This document shows, in pieces, positions 8,797-20,916 of a DNA stretch of 64,000 nucleotides. This stretch comes from Deltaproteobacteria bacterium (GTDB lineage: Bacteria; Myxococcota; Myxococcia; SLRQ01), in the NCBI GenBank assembly GCA_029210625.1, contig JARGFU010000002.1:62001-126000 (forward strand), written 5' to 3'. Each line of letters opens with the position of its first letter. Within the stretch, counting starts at the first letter, position 1. Under the pieces are notes generated by a model. The model was given only the letters and a program-made list of their open reading frames with translations. It was not told where the DNA came from and did not search any database. The translations under genes were made by a program, and so were the position numbers.

Positions 8797-9306
8797 ATGA
8801 AGGTCGAGAAGATCATGAATGCACCGGTGGTCAGCTGCCGGGAGGACCAGACCTTGAACGATGCCGCGCACCGGATGTGGAGCTCGGATCTCGGGGTGGT
8901 CCCGGTCCTCGACGGCGAGGGCCGGCTGGTCGGGATGGTCACGGACCGCGACGTCTGCATGTCGGCCTACTTCGCGGGCCGGGACCTGAGCTCCATCCCG
9001 CTCGCCCGTGCCATGTCCCGGGACGTGGTCACCTGCCGGGCGGACGAGGAGCTGGAGGTCATCGAGGAGCGGATGGGGACCCACCAGATCCGCCGGCTGC
9101 CGGTCGTCGACGACGAGGACCATCCGATCGGGATGATCTCCCTGGCGGACCTCGCCCGCTTCGCCCTGGCCGCCCGCAAGAAGAACGGCCTCGACCGGGA
9201 GATCTCCCAGACCCTGGCCCGGATCTGCCGGCCGCCCGCGGAGGACGAGGTGCGCCCGGTGACGACGCCGCGCGCCCGCACCTCCCGCCAGCGCGCGACC
9301 CTCTGA
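8797..9306 (+). CDS. Tandem CBS-domain protein
   Basis: A 169-residue protein with two CBS domains (about residues 1-60 and 70-135), with repeated MxxxVVxCxxDxxLxxAxxxM openings and RLPVVDDEDHPIGMIS near the end of the second. The pair should form a Bateman module that binds adenine nucleotides or S-adenosylmethionine and works as an energy or ligand sensor. No enzymatic domain is attached, so it probably acts on a partner protein. A strong GAAGGAGAA ribosome site sits before the ATG. The C-terminal tail (about 140-169) is basic and disordered. The 3' end nearly touches the convergent radical SAM gene. Confidence 0.88.
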   Translation: MKVEKIMNAPVVSCREDQTLNDAAHRMWSSDLGVVPVLDGEGRLVGMVTDRDVCMSAYFAGRDLSSIPLARAMSRDVVTCRADEELEVIEERMGTHQIRRLPVVDDEDHPIGMISLADLARFALAARKKNGLDREISQTLARICRPPAEDEVRPVTTPRARTSRQRATL

Positions 9307-9308
9307 GG

Positions 9309-10328
9309 CTAGAAAAAGAGCTCGCCCTGGGGTCCGGGGGGCCGCCGGAAGGCGGTGGTCTCCGGGCTATGGGGGTGGGTCTCGAGGCCGAGGCGAGCGC
9401 AGGTCCTCGAGAAGAGCTGCTCGACGGCTCTCCAGCGGGGACCCTGGCCCTGCATCCTGGTCGCGAGGTCCGGATCGTTGAGGCGCCCGCCGCGCAGCTC
9501 GCGGACGGCGCCCTCGATCTTGCGAGCGCGGGAGGGACCGAGGACCGCGATCCGCTCCAGGAAGACCGGCGCGACCTCCCGGGGCAGGCGCAGGGGGATG
9601 CGGAAGGCGTGGGAGGCGCCCGCGGCGCGCGCCGCCTCGAGCACCCTCGGCACCTCCGGCTCGGAGAGCCCGGGGATGATCGGCGCGACGGCCACGCCGA
9701 CCTCCAGGCCGGCCTCGCTCAGGCGGCGGATCGTCTCGAAGCGGCGGGGGATGCTGGCCGCCCCCGGCTCGAGGGCCCGCGCCAGGTGCGGGTCGTGGAA
9801 GGGGATGCTCAGGGCGATCCAGAGGTGGCTCTCCCGGGCGAGGGCGGTGAGCAGATCGAGGTCGCGCTCGACGAGGGCGCCCTTGGTGATGATGCCCACC
9901 GGGTTCCGATACTCGAGGCAGACCTCGAGGCAGCGGCGGGTCAGCTCGTAGCTGGCCTCGAGGGGCTGGTAGGGATCGGTGTTGCCCGAGAAGGCCACCC
10001 GCTCGCCCTGCCAGCTGCGCCGCTCGAAGCGGCGGCGCAGCAGCTCCGGGGCGTTCACCTTCACCACGATCTGGCTGTCGAAGTCGGTCCCCGCGCCGAG
10101 GTCGAGGTAGCCGTGGGTCGGGCGGGCGTAGCAATAGGCGCAGGCGTGGGTGCAGCCCCGGTAGGGGTTGAGGCTGAACCGGAAGGGGACGTCCTCGCTC
10201 TCGTTCTGCGAGAGGATGCTGCGCGCCCGCTCCTCGTGGACCCGCAGCGGCGCCGGGGGCGGCTCACCGAGGTACTCGACGACCGTGCTCCGCCAGGGGT
10301 TCGGCGGGTTGGAGAGGGGACGCGGCAT
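9309..10328 (-). CDS. PA0069-family radical SAM protein
   Basis: A 339-residue radical SAM enzyme of the PA0069/Rv2578c type, distantly related to spore photoproduct lyase. The cluster motif CTHACAYC supplies C59, C63 and C66 for the 4Fe-4S cluster that cleaves S-adenosylmethionine. Flanking text typical of the family is present: NPYRGCTHACAYCYARPTH, then FSGNTDPYQPLE and TKGALVERDLDLL. The ATG at 10328 (MPRPLSNPP) is preferred to a GTG 12 bp upstream because the family N-terminus normally starts just before the SNPxN stretch. The reaction of this family is not established. Confidence 0.88.
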   Translation of the reverse strand: MPRPLSNPPNPWRSTVVEYLGEPPPAPLRVHEERARSILSQNESEDVPFRFSLNPYRGCTHACAYCYARPTHGYLDLGAGTDFDSQIVVKVNAPELLRRRFERRSWQGERVAFSGNTDPYQPLEASYELTRRCLEVCLEYRNPVGIITKGALVERDLDLLTALARESHLWIALSIPFHDPHLARALEPGAASIPRRFETIRRLSEAGLEVGVAVAPIIPGLSEPEVPRVLEAARAAGASHAFRIPLRLPREVAPVFLERIAVLGPSRARKIEGAVRELRGGRLNDPDLATRMQGQGPRWRAVEQLFSRTCARLGLETHPHSPETTAFRRPPGPQGELFF

Positions 10329-10363
10329 GGCGTCCCCCACGGTGCGGCACTACTGAACGGGTG

Positions 10364-10762
10364 TCAAGTGCCGCTCTGACCGAGGGTGAGGATGAAGACC
10401 GCGAGGGCCTGCACCTCCTCGTCGGTCAGCTTCTCCTGGGGGGGCATGGTGGTGGAGCCGTCGGCGGTCCTCGGACCGCAGCCGTGGGTGATGGACTCGA
10501 CCAGCTCGTCGTAGGGCCGCGAGCGCTGCCAGGACTGGGTGGTGAAGTCGGGCACCGCGTGCTCCGCCCCGTAGGTGGTCTGCGCCTTGCCGTCCTCACC
10601 GTGGCAGAACTTGCAGCGCCCCCAGAGCTCCTTGCCCATCGCGACGGCCTGGGCCTGGCGGACCTCCACCTCGGCGTTGGGATCCGCCTTCCCCGTGGGG
10701 GTGCTGGTCGCCGCGCAGCTGGTGGTGAAGAGGAGCGCGATGCCGAAGAGGAGGGTCCTCAT
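10364..10762 (-). CDS. Exported mono-haem c-type cytochrome
   Basis: A 132-residue class I cytochrome c. The hydrophobic leader ends at C16 (FTTSC), a possible but imperfect lipobox. The haem motif CKFCH is at C50, C53 and H54, and M106 in TMPP is a good sixth ligand. It should carry electrons in the periplasm or on a membrane face. The ATG at 10762 is chosen because it directly precedes the signal peptide; a longer frame to 10819 adds charged residues before it. It is a single transcription unit between the radical SAM gene and a divergent methyltransferase gene. Confidence 0.85.
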   Translation of the reverse strand: MRTLLFGIALLFTTSCAATSTPTGKADPNAEVEVRQAQAVAMGKELWGRCKFCHGEDGKAQTTYGAEHAVPDFTTQSWQRSRPYDELVESITHGCGPRTADGSTTMPPQEKLTDEEVQALAVFILTLGQSGT

Positions 10763-10892
10763 GGTCGCTATGCCTCCGAGTCGATCTCGTAGATCCGTGC
10801 TGTGCCGGCTGGCCCCCACCGCGTGCTCGACGCCGGTACCCTAGGCACTCGACCCGGAAGCGGCAGGGCCGCGCCCACCCGGCGCTTCGGCT

Positions 10893-11732
10893 ATGCTCCT
10901 CGCCTTGAGCGAGAAGGGGCCAGGGCAGGGCGGGGAGCTGGGGGTGACGGCCCTCTACACGGCCGGGGTCTGGGAGTGGGCCGGCTTCCCCGGCGCCGGG
11001 CGCCTGGCCGGGGAGGACACCCGGGCGGTCTTCCGCTGGGTGAACCGCTTCCTCGCCCTCTCCCGCCTCTTCCGGCCGGGGCTGCCCTCCCTGCGCCACT
11101 CCCTGGCCCGGCGCCACGCGATCATCGATCACCTCGCCGCCCGGGAGCCCGGCACCCTCCTCCTGGAGATCGGGGTGGGGCTCTCGCCGCGAACCCTGGC
11201 GGCGGCGGCGGAGGGGAGGCGCTGCGTCGAGGTGGACCTGCCCGAGGTTATGCGCCTGCGGCAGGAGCGCCTCGCTCTCGGCGAGGGCGGCCCGCTCCCC
11301 CGGGCGGTGGGGGGTGACCTGCGCGACGAGGCCGCGATCGGGGCGCTGCTCACCGAGCCGGCGACGGTGGTGGTCGAGGGCGTCTTCCCCTACTTCGACA
11401 CGCAGGAGCGCGAGGCGATCTGGCGGGGCCTCGCCCGGGCGCTCGCGGCGCGGGGCGGTCGTCTGATCTTCGACCTCACCCCGGCCGGGGAGCAGCCCCG
11501 GCCCGGTCTGCTCGGGCGGCTCCTGGGCTTCCTGATGCGCCGCTTCACCCGCGGCCGCGACTTCGTGCCCGGCCACCCCGATCGGGAGGCGATCGAGGCG
11601 GCCCTGCGGGCGGCGGGCTTCGCCTCGGTCGCCTGCTTCGACCAGGACCACCCCCCCGAGGGCTGCGTCCTGCCGGGCGCTAGTTTGCCCACCCAGACCG
11701 TCGTCTTCGAGGCGGGGACCGAGGTGCGCTGA
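10893..11732 (+). CDS. Class I SAM-dependent methyltransferase, leucine-carboxyl-MTase-like
   Basis: About 279 residues resembling the PPM1/TcmP O-methyltransferase group. The glycine-rich SAM motif LLLEIGVGLSPRT is near residue 90, the acidic end of strand 2 is VEVDLPEVM, and VVVEGVFPYF follows strand 4, as in this family. Methyl acceptor unknown. Three in-frame starts are possible (ATG 10893, TTG 10905, GTG 10944); the family typically begins just before VTALYTAG, so the true N-terminus may be shorter. Its stop is followed immediately by the convergent PilZ gene. Confidence 0.8.
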   Translation: MLLALSEKGPGQGGELGVTALYTAGVWEWAGFPGAGRLAGEDTRAVFRWVNRFLALSRLFRPGLPSLRHSLARRHAIIDHLAAREPGTLLLEIGVGLSPRTLAAAAEGRRCVEVDLPEVMRLRQERLALGEGGPLPRAVGGDLRDEAAIGALLTEPATVVVEGVFPYFDTQEREAIWRGLARALAARGGRLIFDLTPAGEQPRPGLLGRLLGFLMRRFTRGRDFVPGHPDREAIEAALRAAGFASVACFDQDHPPEGCVLPGASLPTQTVVFEAGTEVR

Positions 11733-12476
11733 TCAGCTCTTCCGCTTGCGGGCGGCGTTCAGGATCGGGGTGCGCAGGTGGCCGCCGCGCACCAGGACGC
11801 GCAGCTCCCCGAAGTTCACCAGGGGGATCATCTTGATGGCCACCGGCACGGGCGTCTTGGGGTTGCGCAGGAGCGCCATGGCTATCTCCGGGCGGCTGAT
11901 CCACTCCCGGCGCTCGCTGATGGTCTTCAGGCTGGGCGCCGTGGCCCTCGACATCGAGGCGATGAACTTCACCTCCGCGAGGGTGATGCCCGGGTTCATC
12001 AGGACGAAGCGCTGCAGGGCGCCGTCGCCCTCCCGGATGGCCGCCTCCCGCTCGCCCCGGTCGCCGGCGCGGGCCTTGCGGATCTGCTCGGCCCGGGTGG
12101 GGCCCCTCGCCCGTCCGCTTTCCGCCCCCTCGTCCTCCGCCTCGAGCGCCTCCTCTTCCGCGTCACCCTCCTCCTGCAGCGCGTGCACCGCCGGGCTGCC
12201 CCCCGCGCCGGTGCGCGCCCGGGCCGCCTCCAGCAGCGCCGCGAGCTCCTCGCTGGCCTCGAAGCCCACCGCCACCCCGGCCCCCGGCAGCACCTGCATC
12301 ACCGTCCCCTCGAGGACGGCCTCGTCCGGGCCGAGGCGGAAGGTGAGGCGGGCGTCGGCGTAGAGCTCCGCGCCGGGGGGAGGGTCCACCCGCACCAGGA
12401 AGCCCCCCTTCGAGAGCTGGGCCTCGTGGTCCGCCAGCAGTTCGTCCGGATCGCTGTAGGTGACGAGGAATCTCAT
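11733..12476 (-). CDS. PilZ-like domain protein with C-terminal helical domain
   Basis: A 247-residue protein. Residues 1-95 look like an atypical PilZ domain of the kind common in myxobacteria, with a GGFLVRVDPPP turn and a VAVGFE end; the RxxxR and DxSxxG motifs needed to bind cyclic di-GMP are not evident. A charged disordered linker (about 100-150) leads to a helical domain with repeated short helices (MNPGITLAEVKFIASMS, RNPKTPVPVAIKMIPL) that resembles LRV/HEAT-like repeats. It overlaps the sulfotransferase gene by 4 bp, so the two are likely co-translated. Confidence 0.72.
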   Translation of the reverse strand: MRFLVTYSDPDELLADHEAQLSKGGFLVRVDPPPGAELYADARLTFRLGPDEAVLEGTVMQVLPGAGVAVGFEASEELAALLEAARARTGAGGSPAVHALQEEGDAEEEALEAEDEGAESGRARGPTRAEQIRKARAGDRGEREAAIREGDGALQRFVLMNPGITLAEVKFIASMSRATAPSLKTISERREWISRPEIAMALLRNPKTPVPVAIKMIPLVNFGELRVLVRGGHLRTPILNAARKRKS

Positions 12477-13552
12477 GACCCGCTCCCGACGCTACCATCC
12501 CTCTCCCCGAGCAGGGGTGGCGGCGGGGGCATCACGAAGCCGGGGTAGTGGGACCAGGCCCGGGGGTTGAGGCGGGCGAAGATCCGGTCGCGGCGCGGAT
12601 CGTCGAAGGCCTCGGCCCTCCGGTGCATCATCCCCAGCCGGGCGAAGTGAAAGGCGAAGCGCAGCGCCTCGGGGATCTGCCCCAGGATCGAGAGCAGCAC
12701 CCGCAGCCCGCCGGGCTCGCGGGTGCCCCCGGGGAGGCTCGCGGCCTCGTAGCCGTAGGCGCGCATGCTCTTCTGGCAGAGCCCCTCGATCCGCCGGATC
12801 CGCAGGGGCGTGAGCCCCTCCCACTGTGCCGTGGGCGCCCCCCGCGGCCGCCCGGAGGAGGAGAGCCAGGGGAGGGGAGGGGTCGAGGGGAAGCGGGAGG
12901 GGTGCTCGGCGTGGGCCAGCACCGCCGGGTCGAAGTCCTCGCCGACGAAGGCGAGGACCTCGCGCATCCTGGCCTCGGGGTCGGCGAGGAGATCCTCGAG
13001 GCGGAGGCGCAGGATCTTCTCGAGGAAGGGCTCGGTGGCCCGCCAGTCGTTCTCGTAGAGGAGGGCGTTCGCCACGTCGGAGGCGCTGGCCCAGGGCATC
13101 CGCGAGAGGGAGAGGAGGGTGCCCCGCGGATCCCGCACGATGTGGATCACCCGCGCGCCGGGGAAGTCCGCCAGCAGCCGCCCGAGGTGGGCCGCGTGGC
13201 TCGGGGTCTTGTCGCCGAAGCGCGCCTTCCCCTCTCGCTCGGCCGCGAGCTGCATCGCCTCCCGGAAGATGCGGTGGCCCTCCTCTCGCCCCGCGAGGGC
13301 GCCGAGGCGCTCGCGCAGGGGGGCGGCGGGCAGCTCGAGCCAGCGGAAGGAGAAGGAGCGCAGGAAGTAGTCGAGGAGCTCGGCGGCGCTCGCGCCCCGG
13401 TCGAAGAGCTGGTCCCAGACGTAGAAGGAGAGCTCGTGGGTGAGGTGGATCCGCGGGTGTGCGGAGAGCATCCGCCGCAGGAGGGTCGTCCCCGAGCGGC
13501 CGGTGCCGACCACGAAGATGGGCGCGTCCGCCCGCTCGCCTCCCACCGCCAT
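12473..13552 (-). CDS. Sulfotransferase family protein
   Basis: A 359-residue PAPS-dependent sulfotransferase-like protein. The 5'-phosphosulfate loop IFVVGTGRSGTTLLRRML is right at the N-terminus, and the 3'-phosphate motif VIHIVRDPRGTLLSLSRMP follows at about residue 125. The ATG at 13552 is used; an ATG at 13573 would overlap the divergent gene start. The substrate could be a carbohydrate, lipid or peptide. It is the first gene of a two-gene unit with the PilZ-like protein and diverges from the YgfK-like gene with only about 20 bp between start codons. Confidence 0.85.
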   Translation of the reverse strand: MAVGGERADAPIFVVGTGRSGTTLLRRMLSAHPRIHLTHELSFYVWDQLFDRGASAAELLDYFLRSFSFRWLELPAAPLRERLGALAGREEGHRIFREAMQLAAEREGKARFGDKTPSHAAHLGRLLADFPGARVIHIVRDPRGTLLSLSRMPWASASDVANALLYENDWRATEPFLEKILRLRLEDLLADPEARMREVLAFVGEDFDPAVLAHAEHPSRFPSTPPLPWLSSSGRPRGAPTAQWEGLTPLRIRRIEGLCQKSMRAYGYEAASLPGGTREPGGLRVLLSILGQIPEALRFAFHFARLGMMHRRAEAFDDPRRDRIFARLNPRAWSHYPGFVMPPPPPLLGERDGSVGSGS

Positions 13553-13571
13553 TGTGGGGATACTGTCGCGC

Positions 13572-16500
13572 ATGTCGGATCGATTCCACCCCCTCTCGAC
13601 CGCACAGCTCGTGGACTGGATCTTCGACGAGCTCGAGCAGAAGGACGCCATCTTCGGCATCCCCCGCTCGCTCTTCTTCCGGCCCGACCCTGCCGACCCC
13701 TTCCGCCGCGAGGCCTACGGCGTGACCCTCGACACCCCCTTCGGGGTGGCGGCCGGTCCCCACTCGCAGATGGCGCAGAACATCGTCGTGGCCTGGCTCT
13801 GCGGCGCGCGCTTCATCGAGCTGAAGACCGTGCAGACCCTCGACGAGCTCGAGATCGTCAAGCCCTGCATCGACATGGAGGACGAGGGCTACAACGTCGA
13901 GTGGTCCCAGGAGCTGAAGGTCCACGAGAGCTACGAGGAGTACCTGCGCGCCTGGGTGCTCATCCACGCCCTCCACCGCCGCCTGGGCTTCCCGGGTGAG
14001 GCGCCGGGCCTGGTCTTCAACGTCAGCGTCGGCTACGACTACGCGGGCCTGCAGAACGAGAACATGCAGTGGTACCTGCGCAAGGTGCGCGACGCCGGCG
14101 AGGATCTCGAGCGCGTGCGCGCCGAGGTGCGCCGCCGCTTCCCCGAGGTCGACGGCCTCGCCATCCCCGCGGCCCTCTCCGACTCCATCACCCTCTCGAC
14201 CATGCACGGCTGCCCGCCGGACGAGATCGGGAAGATCAGCGCCTACCTGATGCGGGAGTGGGAGTACCACACCAGCGTGAAGCTCAACCCGACCCTCCTC
14301 GGGCCCGAGCGGCTGCGGGGGCTGCTGAACGAGCAGCTGGGCTTCCGGGACGTGCACATCCCCGACGAGGCCTTCGGCCACGACCTGAAGCGGGAGGACG
14401 CCCTGCCGCTCCTGCGGGGTCTACACGAGGTGGCCGACGAGAAGGGCCTGCGCTTCGGGGTGAAGCTCTCGAACACCCTGGAGGTCGAGAACCACCGCAC
14501 GGTCTTCGATGCCCGGGAGAAGATGATGTACCTCTCCGGGCGGCCGCTGCAGGTGATCACGGTCGCCCTGGCCTGCCGCCTCCAGGAGGCCTTCGACGGC
14601 GGCCTCTACGCCTCCTACGCCGGCGGCGCCGACGCCTTCAACGTGGCGGATCTCCTGCGCTGCGGGATGCAGACCGTCACCAGCTGCTCGGATCTCCTGA
14701 AGTCCGGGGGCTACCTGCGCCTGCTCCAGTACATCGAGGAGACCCGCGCGGCGATGGAGGCCATCGGGGCGACGAGCCTCGACGACCTCGTGCGCCGCTC
14801 GGCCGCCGCCGAGCGCTGGTCCGAGGCCGGGCCGACCGCGCCGGCCGCGGGTGAGCTCGAGGCGCTGCAGCTGAAGAACCTCGGCCGCCACGCCCTCGCG
14901 GCCCTGACCGATCCCGCCGCCCGGGCCGGCGGTCACCTGCGCTCCCGCAGCAAGAGCGCCCGGAAGCTCGAGCTCTTCGACTGCATCGAGGCGCCCTGCA
15001 TGGACAGCTGCGCCATCGATCAGCAGGTCCCCGCCTACCTGCGGGCGGTCGCCGAGGGGCGCGACGCCGACGCGGTGGAGATCACCCTGGCCGACAACGC
15101 CATGGCCACCTCGCTGGGCCGGGCCTGCGATCACAAGTGCGAGCTCACCTGCATCCGCACTCACCTCGACGAGCCGGTGGCCATCCGCCAGATCAAGCGC
15201 TTCATCATGGAGCACGAGGGCGCGCCCGCCCGCGCGCTGCCCAGCCGCGACGTGCGCGTCGCCATCATCGGCGCCGGCCCCTGCGGGCTCTCGGCGGCGA
15301 CCTTCCTCGGGCAGGCCGGCTACCGGGTGACCCTCTTCGAGGCCCACGACTACGCCGGCGGCATGGTCAGCGGCACCATCCCCACCTACCGCACGCCCGA
15401 CGACGCCATCCGCGCCGACCTCGAGCGGGTGGCCGCCCTGGGGGTCGAGATCCGCTACGGGCAGGTGGCCGGCCGGGACTTCGTCCTCGATCAGCTGCTG
15501 GGGGTGAACTTCGACTACGTGATCTACGGCGCCGGCGCGCAGCAGGGCGCGCGCCTGGGCATCCCCGGCGAGGAGGCCGAGGGCGTGATCGAGGGCCTGG
15601 CCTTCCTGCGCGACACCCGCCACGGCACGCCCGCGCAGCTCGGCGAGCAGGTGATCGTCATCGGCGGCGGCGACGTCGCCATGGACTGCGCCCGCACCGC
15701 CCTGCGCCTCGCCAGCGGCGAGGTGCACGTCGTCTACCGCCGCACCCGGGATCAGATGCCGGGCCAGAAGGAGGAGGTCGACGACTTCCTGGACGAGGGC
15801 GGCTTCCTCGACGAGCTCCTCTCGCCCATCGAGATCGAGCTCGAGAAGGGGCGGATGATCGCCCTGAAGGCCGAGAAGATGGTGCTCGGCGAGCGCGGCG
15901 CCGACGGCCGCCGCCGGCCGGTGGGCACGGGAGAGACCGTGCGCCTGATGGCCGACTCGCTGATCCTCGCCATCGGCCAGGAGCCCGACCTCTCCTTCTT
16001 CGGCGACGCCGTGATCCAGCGGACCCGCTCGGGCTACCTCGTGGTCGAGCCCGACACCTGCCGCACCAACCTCGAGCGGGTCTACGCCGGCGGCGACGTC
16101 GTCAACGACGGGCCCGAGTCGATCGTGGCTGCCCTCGAGGACGGCCGCCGCGCCGCCTGGGACATCCGCCGCCGGGAGGAGCCCGGCTTCGTGCCGCCGC
16201 CCGCCTACGCCTCCCCGGAGCGGGAGCGCGCCGCCCTGATCGGCCGGCGAGCCCGGCGCGAGCCGAGGGTGAAGGTGCCCCACCTCCACCCCGAGCAGCG
16301 CAAGGGCTTCGCCGAGGTCGTGAGAGGCTACGACGAGGCCGCCGCCCGCGCCGAGGCCGTGCGCTGCCTGGACTGCGACACCTTCTGCAGCCTCTGCGTG
16401 AGCGTCTGCCCGAACCTGGCGTTCCTCACCTACGAGGCCGCGCCCCTCTCGGTCGAGCTGCCCGTCTACCGGGCCGCGGGGGCCGCCGCCGAGGAGGTGG

Positions 16501-16937
16501 GCCGGGAGGCCTTCGCCCTGGCGCAGGGACCGCAGGTCGCGGTGCTCACCGACTTCTGCAACGAGTGCGGCAACTGCGAGACCTTCTGCCCCACCTCGGG
16601 GGCGCCCTATCGGGTGAAGCCGCGCCTCTACCTCGACGCCGTGGACTTCGCCGCCCAGGCGGACAACGCCTTCATGCTGGGCCGTGATCCGAAGGGCGCG
16701 CCGATGATCCTCGGCCGCTTCGGCGGGGAGGAGCACCGCCTCGTCCTCGGGCCGGTGCTCGGCTACCGGGCCCCCGGGCTGGAGGTGAAGCTCGATCGCG
16801 ACCTCTCGGTGCTGCAGGTGGAGGTGGGGGAGGGCGCCGCTCCCGGCGAGCGCCTCTCCCTGTGGCCGGCGGCGGTGCTCTTCGCCCTGGGCGACGCCCT
16901 GGGGTCCTCCGCGCGCTACCTGCCCCGCAAGGTCTGA
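13572..16937 (+). CDS. ygfK: YgfK-like iron-sulfur flavoprotein (putative selenate reductase subunit family)
   Basis: A 1121-residue multidomain oxidoreductase. Residues about 1-440 form a dihydroorotate-dehydrogenase-like barrel (TPFGVAAGPHSQMAQN). Residues about 470-540 hold the Cys motifs of a GltD/DPD-type FeS domain (CIEAPCMDSC, CDHKCELTC). Residues about 560-890 hold FAD and NAD(P)H Rossmann motifs (IIGAGPCGLSAA; VIGGGDVAMDCA). The C-terminal part has ferredoxin motifs at about 931 (CLDCDTFCSLC) and 995 (CNECGNCETFC). The domain order matches YgfK, named as a putative selenate reductase subunit in Escherichia coli with unproven function. It ends 3 bp from the convergent BzdR-like regulator, which makes a link with the box genes possible but unproven. 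Confidence 0.85.
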   Translation: MSDRFHPLSTAQLVDWIFDELEQKDAIFGIPRSLFFRPDPADPFRREAYGVTLDTPFGVAAGPHSQMAQNIVVAWLCGARFIELKTVQTLDELEIVKPCIDMEDEGYNVEWSQELKVHESYEEYLRAWVLIHALHRRLGFPGEAPGLVFNVSVGYDYAGLQNENMQWYLRKVRDAGEDLERVRAEVRRRFPEVDGLAIPAALSDSITLSTMHGCPPDEIGKISAYLMREWEYHTSVKLNPTLLGPERLRGLLNEQLGFRDVHIPDEAFGHDLKREDALPLLRGLHEVADEKGLRFGVKLSNTLEVENHRTVFDAREKMMYLSGRPLQVITVALACRLQEAFDGGLYASYAGGADAFNVADLLRCGMQTVTSCSDLLKSGGYLRLLQYIEETRAAMEAIGATSLDDLVRRSAAAERWSEAGPTAPAAGELEALQLKNLGRHALAALTDPAARAGGHLRSRSKSARKLELFDCIEAPCMDSCAIDQQVPAYLRAVAEGRDADAVEITLADNAMATSLGRACDHKCELTCIRTHLDEPVAIRQIKRFIMEHEGAPARALPSRDVRVAIIGAGPCGLSAATFLGQAGYRVTLFEAHDYAGGMVSGTIPTYRTPDDAIRADLERVAALGVEIRYGQVAGRDFVLDQLLGVNFDYVIYGAGAQQGARLGIPGEEAEGVIEGLAFLRDTRHGTPAQLGEQVIVIGGGDVAMDCARTALRLASGEVHVVYRRTRDQMPGQKEEVDDFLDEGGFLDELLSPIEIELEKGRMIALKAEKMVLGERGADGRRRPVGTGETVRLMADSLILAIGQEPDLSFFGDAVIQRTRSGYLVVEPDTCRTNLERVYAGGDVVNDGPESIVAALEDGRRAAWDIRRREEPGFVPPPAYASPERERAALIGRRARREPRVKVPHLHPEQRKGFAEVVRGYDEAAARAEAVRCLDCDTFCSLCVSVCPNLAFLTYEAAPLSVELPVYRAAGAAAEEVGREAFALAQGPQVAVLTDFCNECGNCETFCPTSGAPYRVKPRLYLDAVDFAAQADNAFMLGRDPKGAPMILGRFGGEEHRLVLGPVLGYRAPGLEVKLDRDLSVLQVEVGEGAAPGERLSLWPAAVLFALGDALGSSARYLPRKV

Positions 16938-16940
16938 TCG

Positions 16941-17690
16941 TCAGTCGAGCTGGGCCTCGACCTTCGCGACGACCTCGTCCACCGAGCGCTCCTGGGTGGG
17001 GATGGTCAGCTGCGCCCGCGCGTAGAGGGGCGTGCGCTGATCGAGGAGGGTGCGCAGCTCGGCCATGGCGTGGGGGTTGTCGGCCATCGGCCGCTCGTCG
17101 CCCTGATCCACGACCCGGTGCCAGTGATCCTCCGGTCGCGCCTGCAGCCAGACCGTCGTGGTCTCGCGCAGGAGCAGGGCGTAGGCCTCGGGGGCGGTGA
17201 CGATCCCGCCGCCGGTGGCGATCACGGCGCTGCCGCCCTCCCGCAGGAAGCGATCGAGGGCGTCGTACTCGAGGCGCCGGTAGTAGTCCTCGCCGTGGAA
17301 CTCGAAGATCTCCGCCAGGGAGAGGCCCGCCTCGGCCTCGACCAGCGCGTCGAGCTCCCGGAAGGGGACGCCCATCCGGTCGGCCAGCGCCTGCCCCACG
17401 CTGCTCTTGCCCGCGCCGCGCAGCCCGAGGAGGGAGACGATCTGCCGGCCCCCGGCCTCGCCCGGCTCGGGGATCAGCTCCCGCACGCTCACCCGCAGGG
17501 CCCGCGCGACGTCGGCCAGGCGCCCGACCGAGATGTTCCCCTTCCCGCCCTCGAGGCTGGAGAGGTAGCGCTCGCTGACCCCGCTGGCGCCCGCGAGCTC
17601 CTTCAGGGTCACCCCCTGGCGGCGGCGCAGCTGGCGGACCCGGGCGCCCAGGCCCTTCAGAAACGAGGCCTTCTCATCGATCGGCGACAT
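16941..17690 (-). CDS. BoxR/BzdR-like transcriptional regulator (HTH plus shikimate-kinase-like domain)
   Basis: A 249-residue fusion of an XRE helix-turn-helix (about 15-71) with a shikimate-kinase-like domain (about 83-249). The latter keeps the P-loop GLRGAGKSS (89-97), D114 and the GGG of strand 4 (160-162). This architecture is diagnostic for the BzdR/BoxR family, where the kinase-like domain senses benzoyl-CoA and the protein represses benzoate genes. It is divergent from boxC with an 83-bp gap holding palindromes, as expected for autoregulation and operon control. The ATG at 17690 is chosen over an upstream start at 17729 that would run into the operator region. Confidence 0.92.
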   Translation of the reverse strand: MSPIDEKASFLKGLGARVRQLRRRQGVTLKELAGASGVSERYLSSLEGGKGNISVGRLADVARALRVSVRELIPEPGEAGGRQIVSLLGLRGAGKSSVGQALADRMGVPFRELDALVEAEAGLSLAEIFEFHGEDYYRRLEYDALDRFLREGGSAVIATGGGIVTAPEAYALLLRETTTVWLQARPEDHWHRVVDQGDERPMADNPHAMAELRTLLDQRTPLYARAQLTIPTQERSVDEVVAKVEAQLD

Positions 17691-17773
17691 GGCGGAACTA
17701 TAGTTCTGACCTACCCGTTCGGCCAGCACTATCGTGCTTGCGTGGGTGGGGGCCCGGACTAGATCTCCGGGCC
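17691..17773. promoter_or_regulatory. Divergent promoter/operator region of the box locus
   Basis: This 83-bp gap separates the BzdR-like regulator from boxC. It contains a perfect 12-bp palindrome GAACTATAGTTC at 17695-17706 and an inverted repeat AGCAC-tatc-GTGCT at 17725-17738. Both are good candidates for the regulator's operator and for the AT-rich parts of overlapping promoters. The first palindrome is one of the few AT-rich spots nearby. Confidence 0.6.
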
Positions 17774-19426
<1,653 letters not shown>

Positions 19427-19450
19427 ACGAACGAAAAGGGGAGAACGAAG

Positions 19451-20866
<1,416 letters not shown>

Positions 20867-20886
20867 GGCCCACGATCCGCTAGCGC

Positions 20887-20900
20887 CCGCCGACCGGCGG
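20887..20900 (+). terminator. Weak hairpin between boxB and bolA
   Basis: CCGCC (20887-20891) pairs with GGCGG (20896-20900) around the 4-nt loop GACC, followed by TCCATATTTCC. The T-run is poor, so it is at best a weak or attenuating terminator between boxB and the bolA gene. Confidence 0.3.
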
Positions 20901-20916
20901 TCCATATTTCCAGACC

